Positions 12,754 to 25,034 of a stretch of DNA of 64,000 bases are shown in pieces. How positions within the stretch are numbered: position 1 is the stretch's first letter; the number at the start of each line of letters is the position of its first letter. The notes beneath the pieces were generated by a model. It saw only the letters and a program-made list of their open reading frames with translations. It was not told the origin of the DNA and searched no databases. Source of the stretch: Turbatrix aceti (taxonomy: Eukaryota > Nematoda > Chromadorea > Rhabditida > Panagrolaimidae); contig OZ017766.1 in the NCBI GenBank assembly GCA_963969345.1, positions 7,192,001 through 7,256,000 on the forward strand, written 5' to 3'. A program made the position numbers and the translations under genes.

Positions 12754-13404
12754 TTAGCCTTTGTAGTAGTCGTTATAGTGGTGGTGCTCGGATTCATGAT
12801 GCGTGTAATAATCGGTAAAATCAGGGCCCTCGACGGTGTCTTGAGTACAGGAAACGGTACTGTATGCGACGAGGTTCCCAGATGTCCCATTTCTTACCCT
12901 CCATCCACCTGATGTGCATTCGATCGTCGCAGAGGTTCGGGTGACGCCGGTGAAGATTGCAACAACAGTATTTGTTGGGGAGAGAAATTGGAGGACAACT
13001 TCGCTGACGGTAGCGCCCCTCGAAGCTGAACATACAATTTCGGCAGATGTGGGACATTCACCGCGCTGGATTCGTCGGAGGATGGCGCATTCGTCGAAGG
13101 CTGCACCCGGGGTCCCAGAAGGTGCAGGTATCCGCTCGGGATTGGATGTCGTCAACGCGGTGCAGCATACTGAAAATTGATATTATGAGAAAAATTGAAA
13201 ATTGCGTTTTTCAATTTTTCTTATCCTATCGATTAACCAATCCATGATATGTATCTCACATCAGGTCAGGTTAATGAAAGCGAAGACCATAGACTTACGT
13301 TTAGTCGTAGTGGTCGGTGTAGTCGTAGAAATGCAAGACCAGATGACAGGCAGCGAGCTGAAGCCGACGAGAAGCCAAATAAACCCGGGCCTAGGCAGAA
13401 GCAT
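12754..13404 (-). CDS. Secreted C6-domain-like nematode protein
   Basis: Two exons on the minus strand, 13404-13299 and 13169-12754, give 173 residues. The N-terminus has a hydrophobic signal-like segment (FIWLLVGFSSLPVIW) followed by a Thr-rich linker (STTTPTTTT). The body has the Cys pattern of the nematode C6 domain: CC near the start, then CPTSAEIVC, ATIEC with a GGW motif, and a final VSC. A Tyr/His-rich tail ends the protein. C6-domain proteins are secreted or cell-surface and their function is unknown. Convergent with the transporter gene upstream. The start is chosen at the first ATG that gives the signal sequence. Confidence 0.8.
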
Positions 13405-14247
13405 TGTCCGTGGTTTACAAAATAGCGTATCAGTCAGTCAACGACAACAACAGAAGTTAACAGCAATAATGAAAGTGAACAGTCAATTAGTTACGGATGG
13501 GTTCGGATCCCGAATCCCAATCCCACTGCGCTTGCGCTTGCGCGTCAGGGATATCATCCACCTTTTTTGAAGAAGATGTACTCCTCTTACCTGATTGAGG
13601 TCAGGTAGGGATGTCGCATTCATGCGCGCTCACTTTTCAATCACTTTAGAGTAATCATCACTTTTCGCACCCGTCTGATCCCAACTTTCGCCTGATCCCG
13701 ACGTTCTGCGTGTATCCAAAATGTTTTGCGTAATTTATCACCACCGTCTTAGCTACCGGGGCGTAGGTATGTTATACAGCTTGCAAACAAAGTTGAAAGA
13801 TGACTATAACCTGGCAGATACCTGCTACAAAAAAAAGAGACAAGACAAACGCATTCGTATGCATAAATAAATCAAAATTATCCGGATATCGTTTAACCCA
13901 TATTGCATATACAAATGATATGAGGATCCATAAATAAGTATCCGTGTTTCATAGCATCTCATTTGACAAATAAGATGTATGACAGACACAAAAACACGAA
14001 AAAGAAACCAGTAAAAAGGTGATTGATAAACTTTCGTGTATCTCAAATCAAAGTTCAGCAGCACTCTAATAAGAAAATTTACGACAAACTTCAATCGAAC
14101 TCACGAACAGAAAAAAACATACCGTTTCTCAAAAGTTTGCCTCACCATATCTCCAGCGCGTGCGCAGTCAAGGAACAAAACTTTCGCTTCAAGAGTGTCA
14201 AATGTTATAAAACAACAAAAATCCAAGTGAACAAGTCATCGTCCAAA
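13405..14247. other. Intergenic spacer / 5' region of VPS35L
   Basis: Spacer between the divergent C6 gene and VPS35L. An open frame runs into VPS35L from 14023, but the encoded residues before the ATG at 14248 do not resemble the family, so I treat it as 5' UTR. Nothing else is recognised. Confidence 0.5.
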
Positions 14248-17200
14248 ATGGAGCTCAATTTTCGCAGTCTACCGCTTCTGACGATCGGTGAAGCCGTCAA
14301 GCATCATCCCCTGTCATCTCGGCACGATGGCAGCGATCAAAGGGTGGTTCAAGCGATCGACGAAGAGCCGGACGTCGTCGTTGACAGCCTGCTTCACGTC
14401 GACGCAAAATCCAGCAACGAGGATTTTGTTGATCCACTCTGTGTGACGCTAAATTCTTCGTCATCCCCAGCGTTGGACCCCAGTCCAGTATCGACGAAAA
14501 AGCCGTCATCATCGTCAGCAGGTGCAGTTTCGGTGACGACGAAGAAAAAAGCCGCGGTCGACGACGTAATCGGTGAAAAGTTGACAAATACCCTCGCCGA
14601 AGTCGATGAAAGCGTAATTCCCGATCTCGATCCAAAACTCGTCGATTTCACGCCTTGGTCTGTTATCCGTGCGGATGTTCTGCGGGAATTTCAGGCTTCT
14701 GACACGTTATCCATAAAAAATACATTTCTTGGCGGCAGGTTGGATTTTTTTTTATAAACACATCTGTTAAAAAAAATTTTAAAAATCCCAGTTTTAGGGA
14801 CCAAAAAACAGGATCTGTAATCAAGCTTTCCGATCTGACGCAAAATGAGTTTGAAGCACGGATGCGAGATTTGCGAAGGCTGCTTTTGTCGCTCTGGTCC
14901 AAGGAAAAGCGCATCGATTGCATCCAGGTACACCTGAACTTTTTTACAGTTATCACAAATTTTTTGTAATTTCCAGCTCGCAGTCGAAGTCTCCAAACAG
15001 TTGTCTTCAATTTCCAACGCTCAGTATTATCCCTCACTTTTTGTCCACGTAACAGACTTTCTCGACGTTTTTGGAGCACTCGTTTACGATAGACTTCTGA
15101 CGAAGGCAAGAGCTGAGAGGCTGTCAGCTAGCCTTCCAGCGTTGCCGACGCACTTTGTGACGAGCGATATCCTGGCTCAGACGAGGCTAACGGCGAGGAA
15201 TTGGTTTGGCAAAATTCAGATGATTGACGAGGTTTTGCCCAGGATTTACGGTAGGTTTTTTTTGGGCCGGGAAAAATTCGAAGACATTTTTTGAAAAGTA
15301 AAATTCGTTCGTTTCTAATTTTTTTGTGTATGAATTTGTAAACATCTTTTTTTAAAATTGCTTTCAACAAAAATTTGTTCAAAATAAATTTAGGCCTGTT
15401 ACACTTTGAAAAATGCGCCGAAACAGATGTTGCCTGGAGTTTTCTGCATTTTTCAAGGTGGTAACTAGGGATGGGCGAACAGCCGTTTTTTTTTTGTTCT
15501 CGAACGAACGCGAACAATTTTTTTAATTTTGTTCGAGAAATCGAACAAACGCGAACATTTTTGTCAGTGTTCGCGAACGAACACGAACGAACAACGAACA
15601 GATTTTTAGCATATTTTATACAAAATTTTGTCCAAACTGGGCATAAAAATTTAAACTTCGGTACTGTGCGTTTTCACGTTTTTGGTAACAGTTTTCCTAC
15701 ACTTTTTATTGCCGAAGGCAATTGACACTATTTGCCATTTTTGAAAAAAATAACATCAAATTCGGCACCGTTAAACTGATTTTACCTAAATTTTTGTTCG
15801 TTTATCTGTTTGGAAAATTTATATTCGTTCGCGAACGAACTCGAACAAAGCAAATTTGTTCGCGAACGCACACGAACGCAAAATTTAAATTTGTTCGCGA
15901 ACGAACTCGAACGTTCGTCCATCCCTGGGGTAACCCTACGTTTGATATTTTTCTAGGATTCTTTCTAAAAAATCACGGCGATCAATTTTTACCTCGGCTT
16001 TAGAAATGCCTTTTTTTTGGCTACAAAGTTCCAAAAAAATTTTATAATAAAAAATTTCAAAATTTTCATAAAAATCGTAAAAAAACCCCTAATTTTCCAG
16101 TTGAATGCGCGCTGATACGATGCATGCGATTCGTGGACGACTCTTCGATATCGCCCAACATCATGCGTCTCGGCTCTCTGGCACGCGTCGTCCAGCATCC
16201 CCTCATTTCCTCCTACGCGAGGTGCTTCATCTGTCGGACCGGGATGCGTCTGGATCCCGCGAATCGTGCACCCCACTGGCTGTGCATCAACGACTGGATG
16301 CAGATGTACGTCACCCAGCCCGCGGCCCTCGTCGGCCCCGCCGTACAGTACGTGCTGCAGTGCGTGTGCTACGGCGCAGTCACGTACAACGACCTCCTGC
16401 CAATCTGGGAATACTGTGCGAAGCCTCAGCACCGGGAAGTCATCCTCGTGCCCTTCATCAACGCGGTTTCAAAAATCTACGTCGCTGAACACGCTTTGGA
16501 TTTGTCAAAATTGGTGACATCCATCGATACAGTATCCTCCGAAGCACTCTGCGCCCTCGGACGTCGAATTAATACCGTAGACGTCGAAGACAGGTTTAGA
16601 AAATCTATTTTACGATCCATTTGGCGGGTTACAAATCAAATTAATCTACCAAGTGCATTTCTGGCTTCTGTGGATGTTTGGATGGAATTTGTGGCCAAAC
16701 ATTTTTCCGTCCACGAAGTTGCTGTAATTTTGGATTTTACGACAACCCATGTATCGCCGAGCAAAGTTTACGAATATCACCTGGGCGTTCTCAGCTCGAT
16801 TGCGTCCAAGGCAGTCGCATTTCTCTCCCCGAGGGCGGTGCCAGAATTAATGGTCAGCGATGCTTTTGTCCACTTTATTGACCTTTTCCGGGGAAATTCT
16901 GCGAGGGAACAAATGGCGACCTGCGTTCTCACAGCTTTTGTCAAGGCAACCCGACTCGCGCCTTCTTCTTCGGACCTCCGACTTGCGAGCATAGTTTTGG
17001 ACCTCTGTCGGATGCTTCACGATTCTCTGGACGTCGATGCTTCCGAACAAACAATTTCCACCTGCGCGGAATTAATTGAATCAGCACTGGACCGCTTCAA
17101 TTTGCCTTCAGACCCCGAACGAGGCCTGGACTTCCTCATTGAATGCCGCGGAACTCTGATGAATATTGACAGCCTCCAGCGCTACGTTGTCTACCGCATC

Positions 17201-18457
17201 ATCCACCTGACAGTCGATGTCGCCCGTCGATCCCGGCTCTCGACAGCTCAGACCGCGTTTTTGCACGCGTGTATCGCAAATTTGTACATCACGATTCCCT
17301 CGCTGAGATCGTCTACCGATCGGATTCACCTGGGCGTCCTCGCTGGATTCACATCGCTGTCAGTCCAGATTTTTCACTACGCAGAATCCTTTTTGACGAC
17401 CGCGGTCGACGATTGGGCGCTGTTGGATGCATCCGGGCAGGATGAGGCGATTTCCCTGGCTCAGGAGATTCTGACGCTGCTGGTGACGATGCCGGAGCCT
17501 GTTGAGCGATCCAAGCCAGGACCTTTGACGGCTTTTGGGGATTTTCTCGACAAATTGGACAGGTCAGTCTTTTTGGGCGTTTTTTTTAATATTTGGCAAA
17601 AAATTGATTCATGTTTACGGTTTTTTTAAATTTCGTTATTAAAATTTTTTTTGTTTCGAAATTTTTTTATACAGTTTTTTTTAAATAAATTTTTTTTTTA
17701 TTAATTTTTTTCTTAAATAATTTTTTTTTAATAAAATTTTTTTCAATTAATTTTTTTTCAATAAAAAATTTTTTAAAAGCGAAATAACAAAAATTCAAAG
17801 TCAAAAAAAATTCCGAAAATGCCATTTTGACATTTTTGTCTGGCAAAACATTTTTTGTTTGACATTTTTTTAAATGTCAAAAACTGCCGTTTCCGAAAAT
17901 GCAGTAATTTAAAAAAAATTTCATTTTTTTTTATTTTGTAAAAAAAACGGAAATTTTAATTCACGTTTTTTTACAAAATACGCGCGCGTAATTTTGCCTA
18001 TTTTTAAAAAATCGCGTTTCCCTGTTTTTTCGTCACAAAAAAAGTAAATACTTTCAAAAATTCCGATTCCAGCCTGTACCCACCTGGCCACCGCGCCTGT
18101 GCAAAGCCACGTCTCCGGATTCTCCTGGCCGCCCTTCAGGCGATCCTCGTCCGAGGCCGAATCTACGATCCATCAGTCGTCATCGATTTCGCTCTCTTCC
18201 GATGGGTCGACAGAAGCAGGAGCGCAGCGGAACACGTGATTCCCATCATCGATAGCCTCACGAGTCGGATCATTAATCTACTTGCACCTGTTGTCGCAGA
18301 AAATGACTCTGCCGCCCTCGAAGTCGTCGAGATTGTGGCAACTTTTACAACAGATCAGGTCGCCGAGGAGCTCGCTTTGTACGCGCGGGACTGCTACAAA
18401 AGGTGCAAGAGGTACCCCGAGTTTAGGCAGAGGCTGGCACTTGCCAGGAAAAAATAA
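14248..18457 (+). CDS. VPS35L: VPS35L (C16orf62) homologue, retriever complex subunit
   Basis: Scaffold of the retriever complex, which with the CCC complex and SNX17 recycles membrane cargo from endosomes to the cell surface. Exons 14248-14738, 14798-14927, 14977-15250, 16101-17562 and 18073-18457 close in phase to 913 residues, near the length of human VPS35L. After a variable acidic/Ser-rich N-terminus, the conserved block runs LSDLTQNEFEARMRDL through YYPSLFVHVTDFLDVFG to the NWFGKI..LPRIY/VECALIRC segment, then a long alpha-solenoid. Landmarks include YARCFICRTGM, VWMEFVAKHF, MLHDSLD and LHACIANLYITIPSLRS. Intron 3 holds a PAL1 fold-back with a hAT-like MITE nested in it; intron 4 is extremely T-rich. 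AATAAA overlaps the stop codon. Confidence 0.93.
15385..16080. repeat. PAL1 fold-back element interrupted by a MITE (VPS35L intron 3)
   Basis: Both PAL1 arms are recognisable (TTTTCAAGGTGGTAAC before the insertion, CCCTACG...TTTCTAAAAAATCACGGCGATCAA after it). They are separated by the nested element at 15466-15926. Without the insertion the remnant is about 235 bp. Confidence 0.75.
15466..15926. mobile_element. hAT-like MITE nested in PAL1
   Basis: Terminal inverted repeats are AGGGATGGGCGAAC at the left and GTTCGTCCATCCCT at the right. The interior is built from GTTCGCGAACGAACACGAA-type palindromic repeats. Flanking 8-mers GTGGTAAC (15458-15465) and GGGGTAAC (15927-15934) differ at one base and match the uninterrupted PAL1 sequence, so they are a probable 8-bp target duplication, as for hAT elements. 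No transposase is encoded. Confidence 0.8.
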
Positions 18458-19690
18458 ATGGCATTTCTGAAAAAAAACGGGTCGGGAAACACGCAATTTT
18501 GATGGTAAACGTGCCTGTTTTGAAATTATTTATTTGTTTGTTTATTTTTTTTATCATATTCAGATAATAAGTGCCAGTTTTGTTAATAAAAATTTTTATT
18601 TTTGAGTGAAAGTTGTTGTGTTCAGCTTTCACTCGGGAGGGACGAACGTTCGTGTTTTTTCGCAAACAAATTCAAATTTTTGCGTTCGTGTTCGTTCGAG
18701 AACACTGACAAAAATGTTCGCGTTTGTTCGATTTTTCGAACAAAATTAAAAAAATGTTCGTGTTCGTTTGAGAACAAAAAAAACGGCTGTTCGCCCATCC
18801 CTGTTCAGTTGCCACGAAATAGTACATAAATTCGTTTTTGATCACCGAAAATTGTGCAGGTGTTTTTTCTCAGCAAAAAGTGATCAGCTAACAACTTTTT
18901 TCAATCGTTCGATCGTTTGATTGCAGTTTGAACATAAAAATCGACGCATTGCAATTTGCAACATTCGATGTCGATTTTGTTTTATGTTTTGGATCGACTA
19001 TCACAAATCCATCCGGCAAAATTCACATGATCCGCTGACATCCGTTGAATGCTGGGGTATGCGTGTAATATTTTTTCCCAAAACAACCACAATCATTGCC
19101 GGGAAAAAGAAAGAAACGAAGCTACAAACGTGCTCTGCCTGTGTTTATTCTTGCTTGTTTTATCGGTGTCGGTGTCGGTGACTGACTGCACTTTAGCACT
19201 CTTGCTCCAGGCCTTCTGCACACAACCACGCGGAAGAGGCTCGAAGCCATCGAACGCGTGATCCGATCTCGAGGTCGTCATCGTAGTCGTCGTCGTCGTC
19301 GTAGTCAAACTTGAGACAGCGAACAAATGGCACAGAGCGATGAAAACTAAAAATTTTAGAAAAAGGCATGACTTGTTGGAAGTGCAACATATCGCAACAT
19401 TCATTCAGTCATCGGTGCTTGCTTGACAAAGGAAGAAAAAAAAGAAGGGAGTGATAGCCCGTGATTGAGTGGAGCCCAGCCGCAGACAGGTGTTTTTTTG
19501 AAGCATGTAAAAAAGTAAAAAATAACCTGATCTTTGCCCAGAACGACTGAACCAACTGAAACTCACGGGCATATGGGACGGGGATCCGGGGGAGGAAGGA
19601 AGCGAGGAAGCAGCCGCAAGGTCAGAAGACCGGCGAGAAGACCATAGTTCAGAGCCGATCATCCGATAGGAACTGTCAGTCAGGAGCGGC
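18458..19690. other. Spacer between VPS35L and vitellogenin
   Basis: Contains a MITE at about 18640-18805. A minus-strand open frame at 19404-19093 has a signal-like segment (FLKFLVFIALCHLFAVSS) and then a Thr run. A second frame in the same DNA encodes an Asp-rich run instead. Neither is recognised and neither has clear splice or family support, so no gene is called. Confidence 0.4.
18640..18805. mobile_element. Second copy of the hAT-like GTTCG MITE family
   Basis: The left end, GAGGGACGAACGTTCG, and the right end, GGCTGTTCGCCCATCCCTG, match the termini of the MITE at 15466-15926. The interior again consists of GTTCGTGTTCGTT-type palindromic repeats. Flanks TTCAGCTT and TTCAGTTG are only a partial 8-bp match, so the exact boundaries are uncertain. 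Confidence 0.65.
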
Positions 19691-19711
19691 GAATGTTGTG
19701 AAAAAAGCCAG

Positions 19712-19801
19712 ATTGACAGGCGACGACGCAGCGGACTGATAAGTCCGCCTCCCTTTCCCTGGAGCAGGAAAGTTTGAAGCAAGGAAGGAGCCCCGTATAA
19801 A
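19712..19801 (+). promoter_or_regulatory. Vitellogenin promoter: VPE1-like, VPE2-like and TATA elements
   Basis: ATTGACA at 19712-19718 is the reverse complement of TGTCAAT, the C. elegans vitellogenin promoter element VPE1. CTGATAA at 19736-19742 is the VPE2/GATA element bound by ELT-2. TATAAA at 19796-19801 lies about 64 bp before the ATG, with the probable start site near 19830. No splice acceptor sits between TATA and ATG, consistent with a gene that is not trans-spliced. Motif identity is seen; the regulation is inferred from C. elegans. Confidence 0.8.
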
Positions 19802-19864
19802 AGTGCCGTGAGCCCTCGAGGAAAGCTTCGTAGTTCACTCCAGCTCCCCATTCGCTCAGCAGCA

Positions 19865-22800
19865 ATGAAGCTGGTCACGCTCACCTGTCTCCTTGTCGCG
19901 GGTGCCTTTGCCGCCCCGCAGCTCGAAGCCGAGCCCTTCCGCGCCGGCCGCGAGTACGTCTACGACTACGATGCGCAGGCCTCCTCCGGCCTCGCCGACG
20001 TCGAGCAGCGCGCTATCCAGCGCCTTGCCGCCACCGCCCGCATCCAGTTTGAGTCCGACAAGCTTGCCTCGCTCTCGCTCGAAAACGTCCGCTTTGGCCA
20101 GGTCAACGCGCACGTCGACGAGCCCGCCAAGATGATCCCCGTCTCGGCGCTCTCCGAAGACGCTCCGCACTCGCTGCTCGAGAGCCTCAGGACCCCGTGC
20201 AAGTTTGAGCTCGTCGACGGCCTCGTCGGCGAGATCAACTTTGTCGCCAAGGAGAACTCCTTCGCGAAGAACATCAAGCGCGGTCTCCTCAACCTGCTCC
20301 AGGCCAACATCCAGCAGCGCCCCAGCGACAAGGCCCAGGCCATGTTCAACGTCTCTGAGGTGAGTTCCCTCGCGCATAGTTCCTTTTCCTAATCCCCATC
20401 CACCTTCAGACGACCCTCGAAGGCCAGTGCCAGACGATGTACACGGTCAACAAGGTCTCCGACGACCGCTACAACTGGACCAAGAGCATCGACTTCAACG
20501 ACTGCAAGCGGTCCGTCGCCACGACCTACGGCCTCCCCGCCTACAAGCCCGTCGACGACCAGATCGACGCCCGGATCGACCGCTCCACCGTCATCTCGCA
20601 GCAGCTCGTCAGCAACAAGAACAAGTACGGCGTCGCGCAGGCCCGCGCCTTCTCCCAGTACACGCACAAGGCCCTCGCCGCCGAGCGCCAGCCCATGCAG
20701 ACCGTCGTCATCTCGCGCCTCGTCCTGAAGAAGGTCGAGAAGAAGACCGAGAACGTCGCGTGGTCGTCCAGCACCACCACCGAGTCCCTCCTCTACCAGC
20801 CCGAGTATGACACCGTCGAGCGCCGCTTCTACGAGCTCGGAGACGAGGAGTTCACCGGAGAGCACTCGCCCTTCGGCGCCGTCACCCGCAAGGTCGAGAC
20901 CATCGCGCAGACGCTCAAGCAGATCGCCGCCGCCATGTCCAACGCCGCCAACGGCATCGCCACCGAGCAGTCCATGCAGCTCCAGCAGGTCGTCTCCATC
21001 ATCCGCATGTGCACCGTCCAGGACCTCAAGTCCGTCCACGCCGAGATCCAGCGCGACGGCCCCTCGCCCAAGACCGAGAAGATGACCGAGCTCTTCACCG
21101 ACGCCTGCGCCATCGCCGCGACCCGCAACTCGATCGTCTACCTCGTCGACGAGATCAAGTCTGAGAAGGTAGGGGGAACATTGTTCACCTGGCTCACCTG
21201 GCTTACCTGACTATTCTTTCAGATCCCGACCACCAAGGCTGTCCAGGCCATGCAGCAGCTCGCCGTCCTCTACGCGCCCTCGACCTCCCAGATCGAGGCC
21301 ATCGCCCAGCTCTGCAAGTCGGACGTCGCCCTAAAAAAGCCCGCCCTCCGCCAGGCCTGCGTCCTCTCCCACGGCGCCGCCATCGCCCAGCTCTGCTCCG
21401 CCGAGTACAAGAAGGACATGCCCGTCGACGACGAGCGAAAGTGCACCCGCGCCCAGAAGGACAAGTACGCCAAGGCCCTCTACACCGCCTACGAGCGCGC
21501 CGAGAACCAGTACGAGCGCATCCTCGCCCTCAAGGCCATCGGCAACGCCGCGTGCGAATCCTGCGTCGACCACCTCGCCGCCATCATCCGCGACGCCAAG
21601 GTCGAGCCCATCGTCCGCCAGCAGGCCATCGACTCGCTCCGCCGCCTGCGCACGATCATGCCCCGCAAGATCCAGCGCATCCTGCTGCCCGTCTTCAAGA
21701 ACACCCTCGACAAGCCTGAGGTCCGCATGACCGCCCTCGCCATGATCTTCCACACCCGTCCCTCGAAGGCCGTCGTCGACCAGTGCGCGCACGCGCTCCT
21801 CAACGAGCCCCGCCAGCAGGTCAAGGCCTACGCGTACTCGCTCATGAAGTCCCTCGCCAAGTCGCCGCTCCCGGTCGAGCGCAAGCTCGCCGCCCACCTC
21901 GCCGCCGTCCTCAAGGCCGTCAGCATCGACGAGTCCGCGTGGCCACGGGGCAAGTCGTACTTCAAGCGCGTGCCGATCTACGCCGCCGCCTCCAACGAAG
22001 GCCTCTTCCTCGACGTCGCCTCCATCTTCACGACCTCCTCCATGCTGCCCCAGCACATCCAGGCCCACGTCGACAGATTCCTCAACGGCATGCTCGAGCG
22101 CAGCAACGTCGACCTCGAGTTCTCGCAGCACGGCCTCGACCGCTACTACGACAAGGTCATGAAGGCCTTCCACCGCGAACAGGAACAGTCCGGCAACCCC
22201 CTCCGCGGCCGCCGCAGCGAAAACAAGGGCGAGCAGGAGATTGACAACATCTTTGACACGCTCGCCATCAAGAAGCGCATCAGCAGCTGGTTCGGCGCCG
22301 AAGACGACGAGACCGTCTACGCCGGCTCCGAGCAGCAGCCCATCGGCATCATGTGCATCCGCGTCTCCGACATCGACAGCGTCGTCCTCCCCGTCAGCGA
22401 CGAGACCCTCCCCGAGCCCCTGCGCAAGATCGTCAACGGCGAGTCCCTGCCCATCTCCTCGCTGGCCTCGCTCTTCTCCGGCAAGCGCTTCCAGCTGACG
22501 ACCGCCGCCGCCCTCCGCCAGCGCGGCATCAAGATCCCGACCTCGTGCGGCATGCCCCTCGACGTCCAGCGCTCGACCCCCATCACGGCGGCCGTCAAGG
22601 GCGAGCTCAAGCTCAAGGTTGACTCGGAAGGCGTCAAGGTCCTCCTCTCCGCGCACCCCTCCATCAACGCCGTCCACATCGACCGCATGCTCGTGTGGTC
22701 CCCGATGGCGCTGACCGGCGTCGAATCCCTCACCTCGGCCTCGCTCAACCTGCCCATCGACATCGAGACGCACGCCGCGCTCTTCGGCGACAAGGCCACC

Positions 22801-25034
22801 GTCGGCGACGAAGAAATGTCCGAGAAGATCCGCATCTCGATCAAGTTCCCCCAGAGCCAGACCCGTCTCGGCGGCTTCCACACGATGCCGTACACCCTCG
22901 TCCAGGCCTACGACGCCAAGACCCAGCTCCTGCGCCCCGCCAAGCTGCAGTCCATCCGCAACCTCGCCAAGGAGGCGCTCGCCGTCGACCTCGACGACTC
23001 CGCAGCCTACGGCCTCCTGCCCGCCTCCATCAAGGTCCACGGCCACATGCACCGCCTCGAGCGGCCCTCGTACCCCGCGATGCTCGCGCTCGCCCGCGTC
23101 ACGGAGAACCACGTCGTCGTCGACTTTGAGCCCAGCCAGGCGACCGCGCAGAGCATCGACATCACGCTCGCCGGCCGCTGGTTCCAGCGCACGCAGTCCC
23201 AGCTCGCCGAGTTCGACGAGCAGACCGCGCGGAACACCTACGACAACCAGGACTACGAAGAGGAGGCCTCTGAGAAGCTCTCGTCCTACGGCAAGCGCTT
23301 CTCCGCCCGCCGCTGGTACCGCCACGCCCTCCGCGTCACGTACAGCGCCCGCGACGCCTCCGGCAGCCCCGTCAGCGAGGGCAAGACGAGCATGAGCGCC
23401 GTCTGCGACTCCAAGCTCCGCTTCTGCAAGCTCACCGCCTCCGCCAACGCCGACGACAAGACCTTCGCCCTCCGCGGCCAGATGCTCATGCCCGAGAAGT
23501 CCGCCTCGCTCCGCCAGCTCCGCGAGAACGCCGGCCAGCAGCAGAAGCAGTTCGTCGCCCAGGCCAACGTCGAGTTCGGCGACCACATGCAGAAGCAGAA
23601 GGCCGCCATCAAGGTGCAGGGCGTCCGCGCTCTCCCCAAGTGGCTCAGGTGCCAGTCGTGGTCGTGCGAGCGCGCGACCGCCTTCGTCAACAAGTACACG
23701 ATCGAGATGGACTCTGAGCTCAGCCAGCACTCCTCGCTCCGACTCGCCAACGGCCTCGCCCTCTTCAAGGCCGCCAACTGGCAGTCCGTCGAGTCGTCCA
23801 AGCCCGCCTCCGTGCCCGCCGGCAAGATCGTCGCCACCCTCGTCATCGACCCGCTCGCCAAGGACGTCGCCCAGCTCACCTACCTCGCCGCCAACGAACG
23901 CGTCCACATGAAGGCCCTCCGCCTGCCTGCCAAGGTCGCTCCCTTCCGCCTCGTCGCCCTCGACTCCCACGAGGACATTGACTCCGTCTCGGACCTCATC
24001 GACTCCGTCGCCGACGAAAAGCGCGCGCAGTGCTCCGTCACCGGCCGCAAGGTCTGGACCTTTGACAACGTCGCCTACAAGGCGCCCATCGGCAAGTCCT
24101 ACTCCGTCATCGCCAAGGACTGCGCCAACAAGCAGTTTGCCGTCCTCCTCAAGACGATCGACGCCGTCAACGGCGAGAAGAAGCTCAAGGTCGTCTCCCG
24201 CAAGAACACCATCGAGGTCTGCCGCAAGTCGGGCTCCCGCAACGATGAACTCGAAGTCTCCGTCAACGGCCAGGTGATCGACGACGAAGAGCGCCTCAAC
24301 GAGCACGACATCACCCTCGTCGACGGCCAGGTCACCCTCCGTCTCCCGCAGAAGGCGTCCATCCGCTTCGACGGCTACCGCGCCAACGTCCGCATCGCTC
24401 CCGTCTACAAGAACGCGCAGTGCGGTCTCTGCGGCCACTACGACGACGAGTCCGACAACGAGTTCCTCACCAACGACGGCGAGAACACGGACGACATCAA
24501 GGCCTTCCACCGCAGCTACTCCCTCGACGCCGACCAGATGGACGACCTCTACGCCCGCGACGACGCCTTCGGCCGCATGGACGACAGCCTCGCCGCCGTC
24601 GACGCCGAGGACGAGCACGTCTACCAGACCCGGTACGACTACAAGTTCGCCGCCGACAAGAAGAACGACTACGACCGCCAGAACGAGGACGAGGAAGACA
24701 ACGACGAGGACAACAGTGAGTTTTGAATTTGCATTGGACCAATGCTTGAGACAAGGCAAAATCTTCAGAGGAGCCCAACGAACGGACCAAGGTCATCGAG
24801 TACAACCACAAGATCTGCTTCTCGCAGAAGCCCGTCAAGCAGTGCCCCTCCGGCTGGTACCCCACCAAGACCACCCAGACCAAGGTGCAGTTCGCGTGCT
24901 TCAACCGCTCCCTGCCCCACGTCCGCCGCCTCGTCCGCCAGGCGCGCAACGCCGACATCTCGGACCTCGTCGCCGGCGAGAAGCCCACCCTCGTCGACGT
25001 TCAGTCCGCCGCCGTCGCCTGCGAGGCCTACTGA
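19865..25034 (+). CDS. vit: Vitellogenin (yolk lipoprotein precursor)
   Basis: Yolk lipid carrier made in the intestine, secreted and taken up by oocytes. Exons 19865-20359, 20410-21168, 21223-24715 and 24769-25034 give 1670 residues with all phases closing. A signal peptide (MKLVTLTCLLVAGAFA) precedes the lipoprotein N-terminal lipid-transport domain, which starts at EPFRAGREYVYDY. The LPD_N helical/open beta-sheet region follows, then a von Willebrand D domain from about residue 1354 (VTGRKVWTFDNVAYKAPIG) with the GLCGHYDDE motif near 1485. A C-terminal Cys-containing tail ends CEAY. An LRGRR tract near residue 745 is a candidate furin site, as in cleaved nematode vitellogenins. Codons are almost all C- or G-ending, far more biased than in neighbouring genes, as expected for very high expression. 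A vit-6-type identity is possible but not proven. Confidence 0.97.

Noticed and set aside
14023..14247. Upstream extension of the VPS35L frame
   Set aside because: Asn/Lys/Ser-rich residues unlike the family. The ATG at 14248 gives a normal start and length, so the extension is treated as 5' UTR.
19093..19404. Possible secreted Thr-rich peptide on the minus strand
   Set aside because: A signal-like segment is present, but a second frame with an Asp run is equally open and there is no family or splice support.
20389..21039. 216-codon minus-strand frame in vitellogenin exon 2
   Set aside because: Same codon-bias mirror effect as in exon 3.
21331..24759. 1142-codon open frame antisense to vitellogenin exon 3
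   Set aside because: Extreme C/G-ending codon use on the sense strand removes antisense stops. The translation is a Leu/Val/Asp/Gly monotony with no domains, so it is a mirror artefact.
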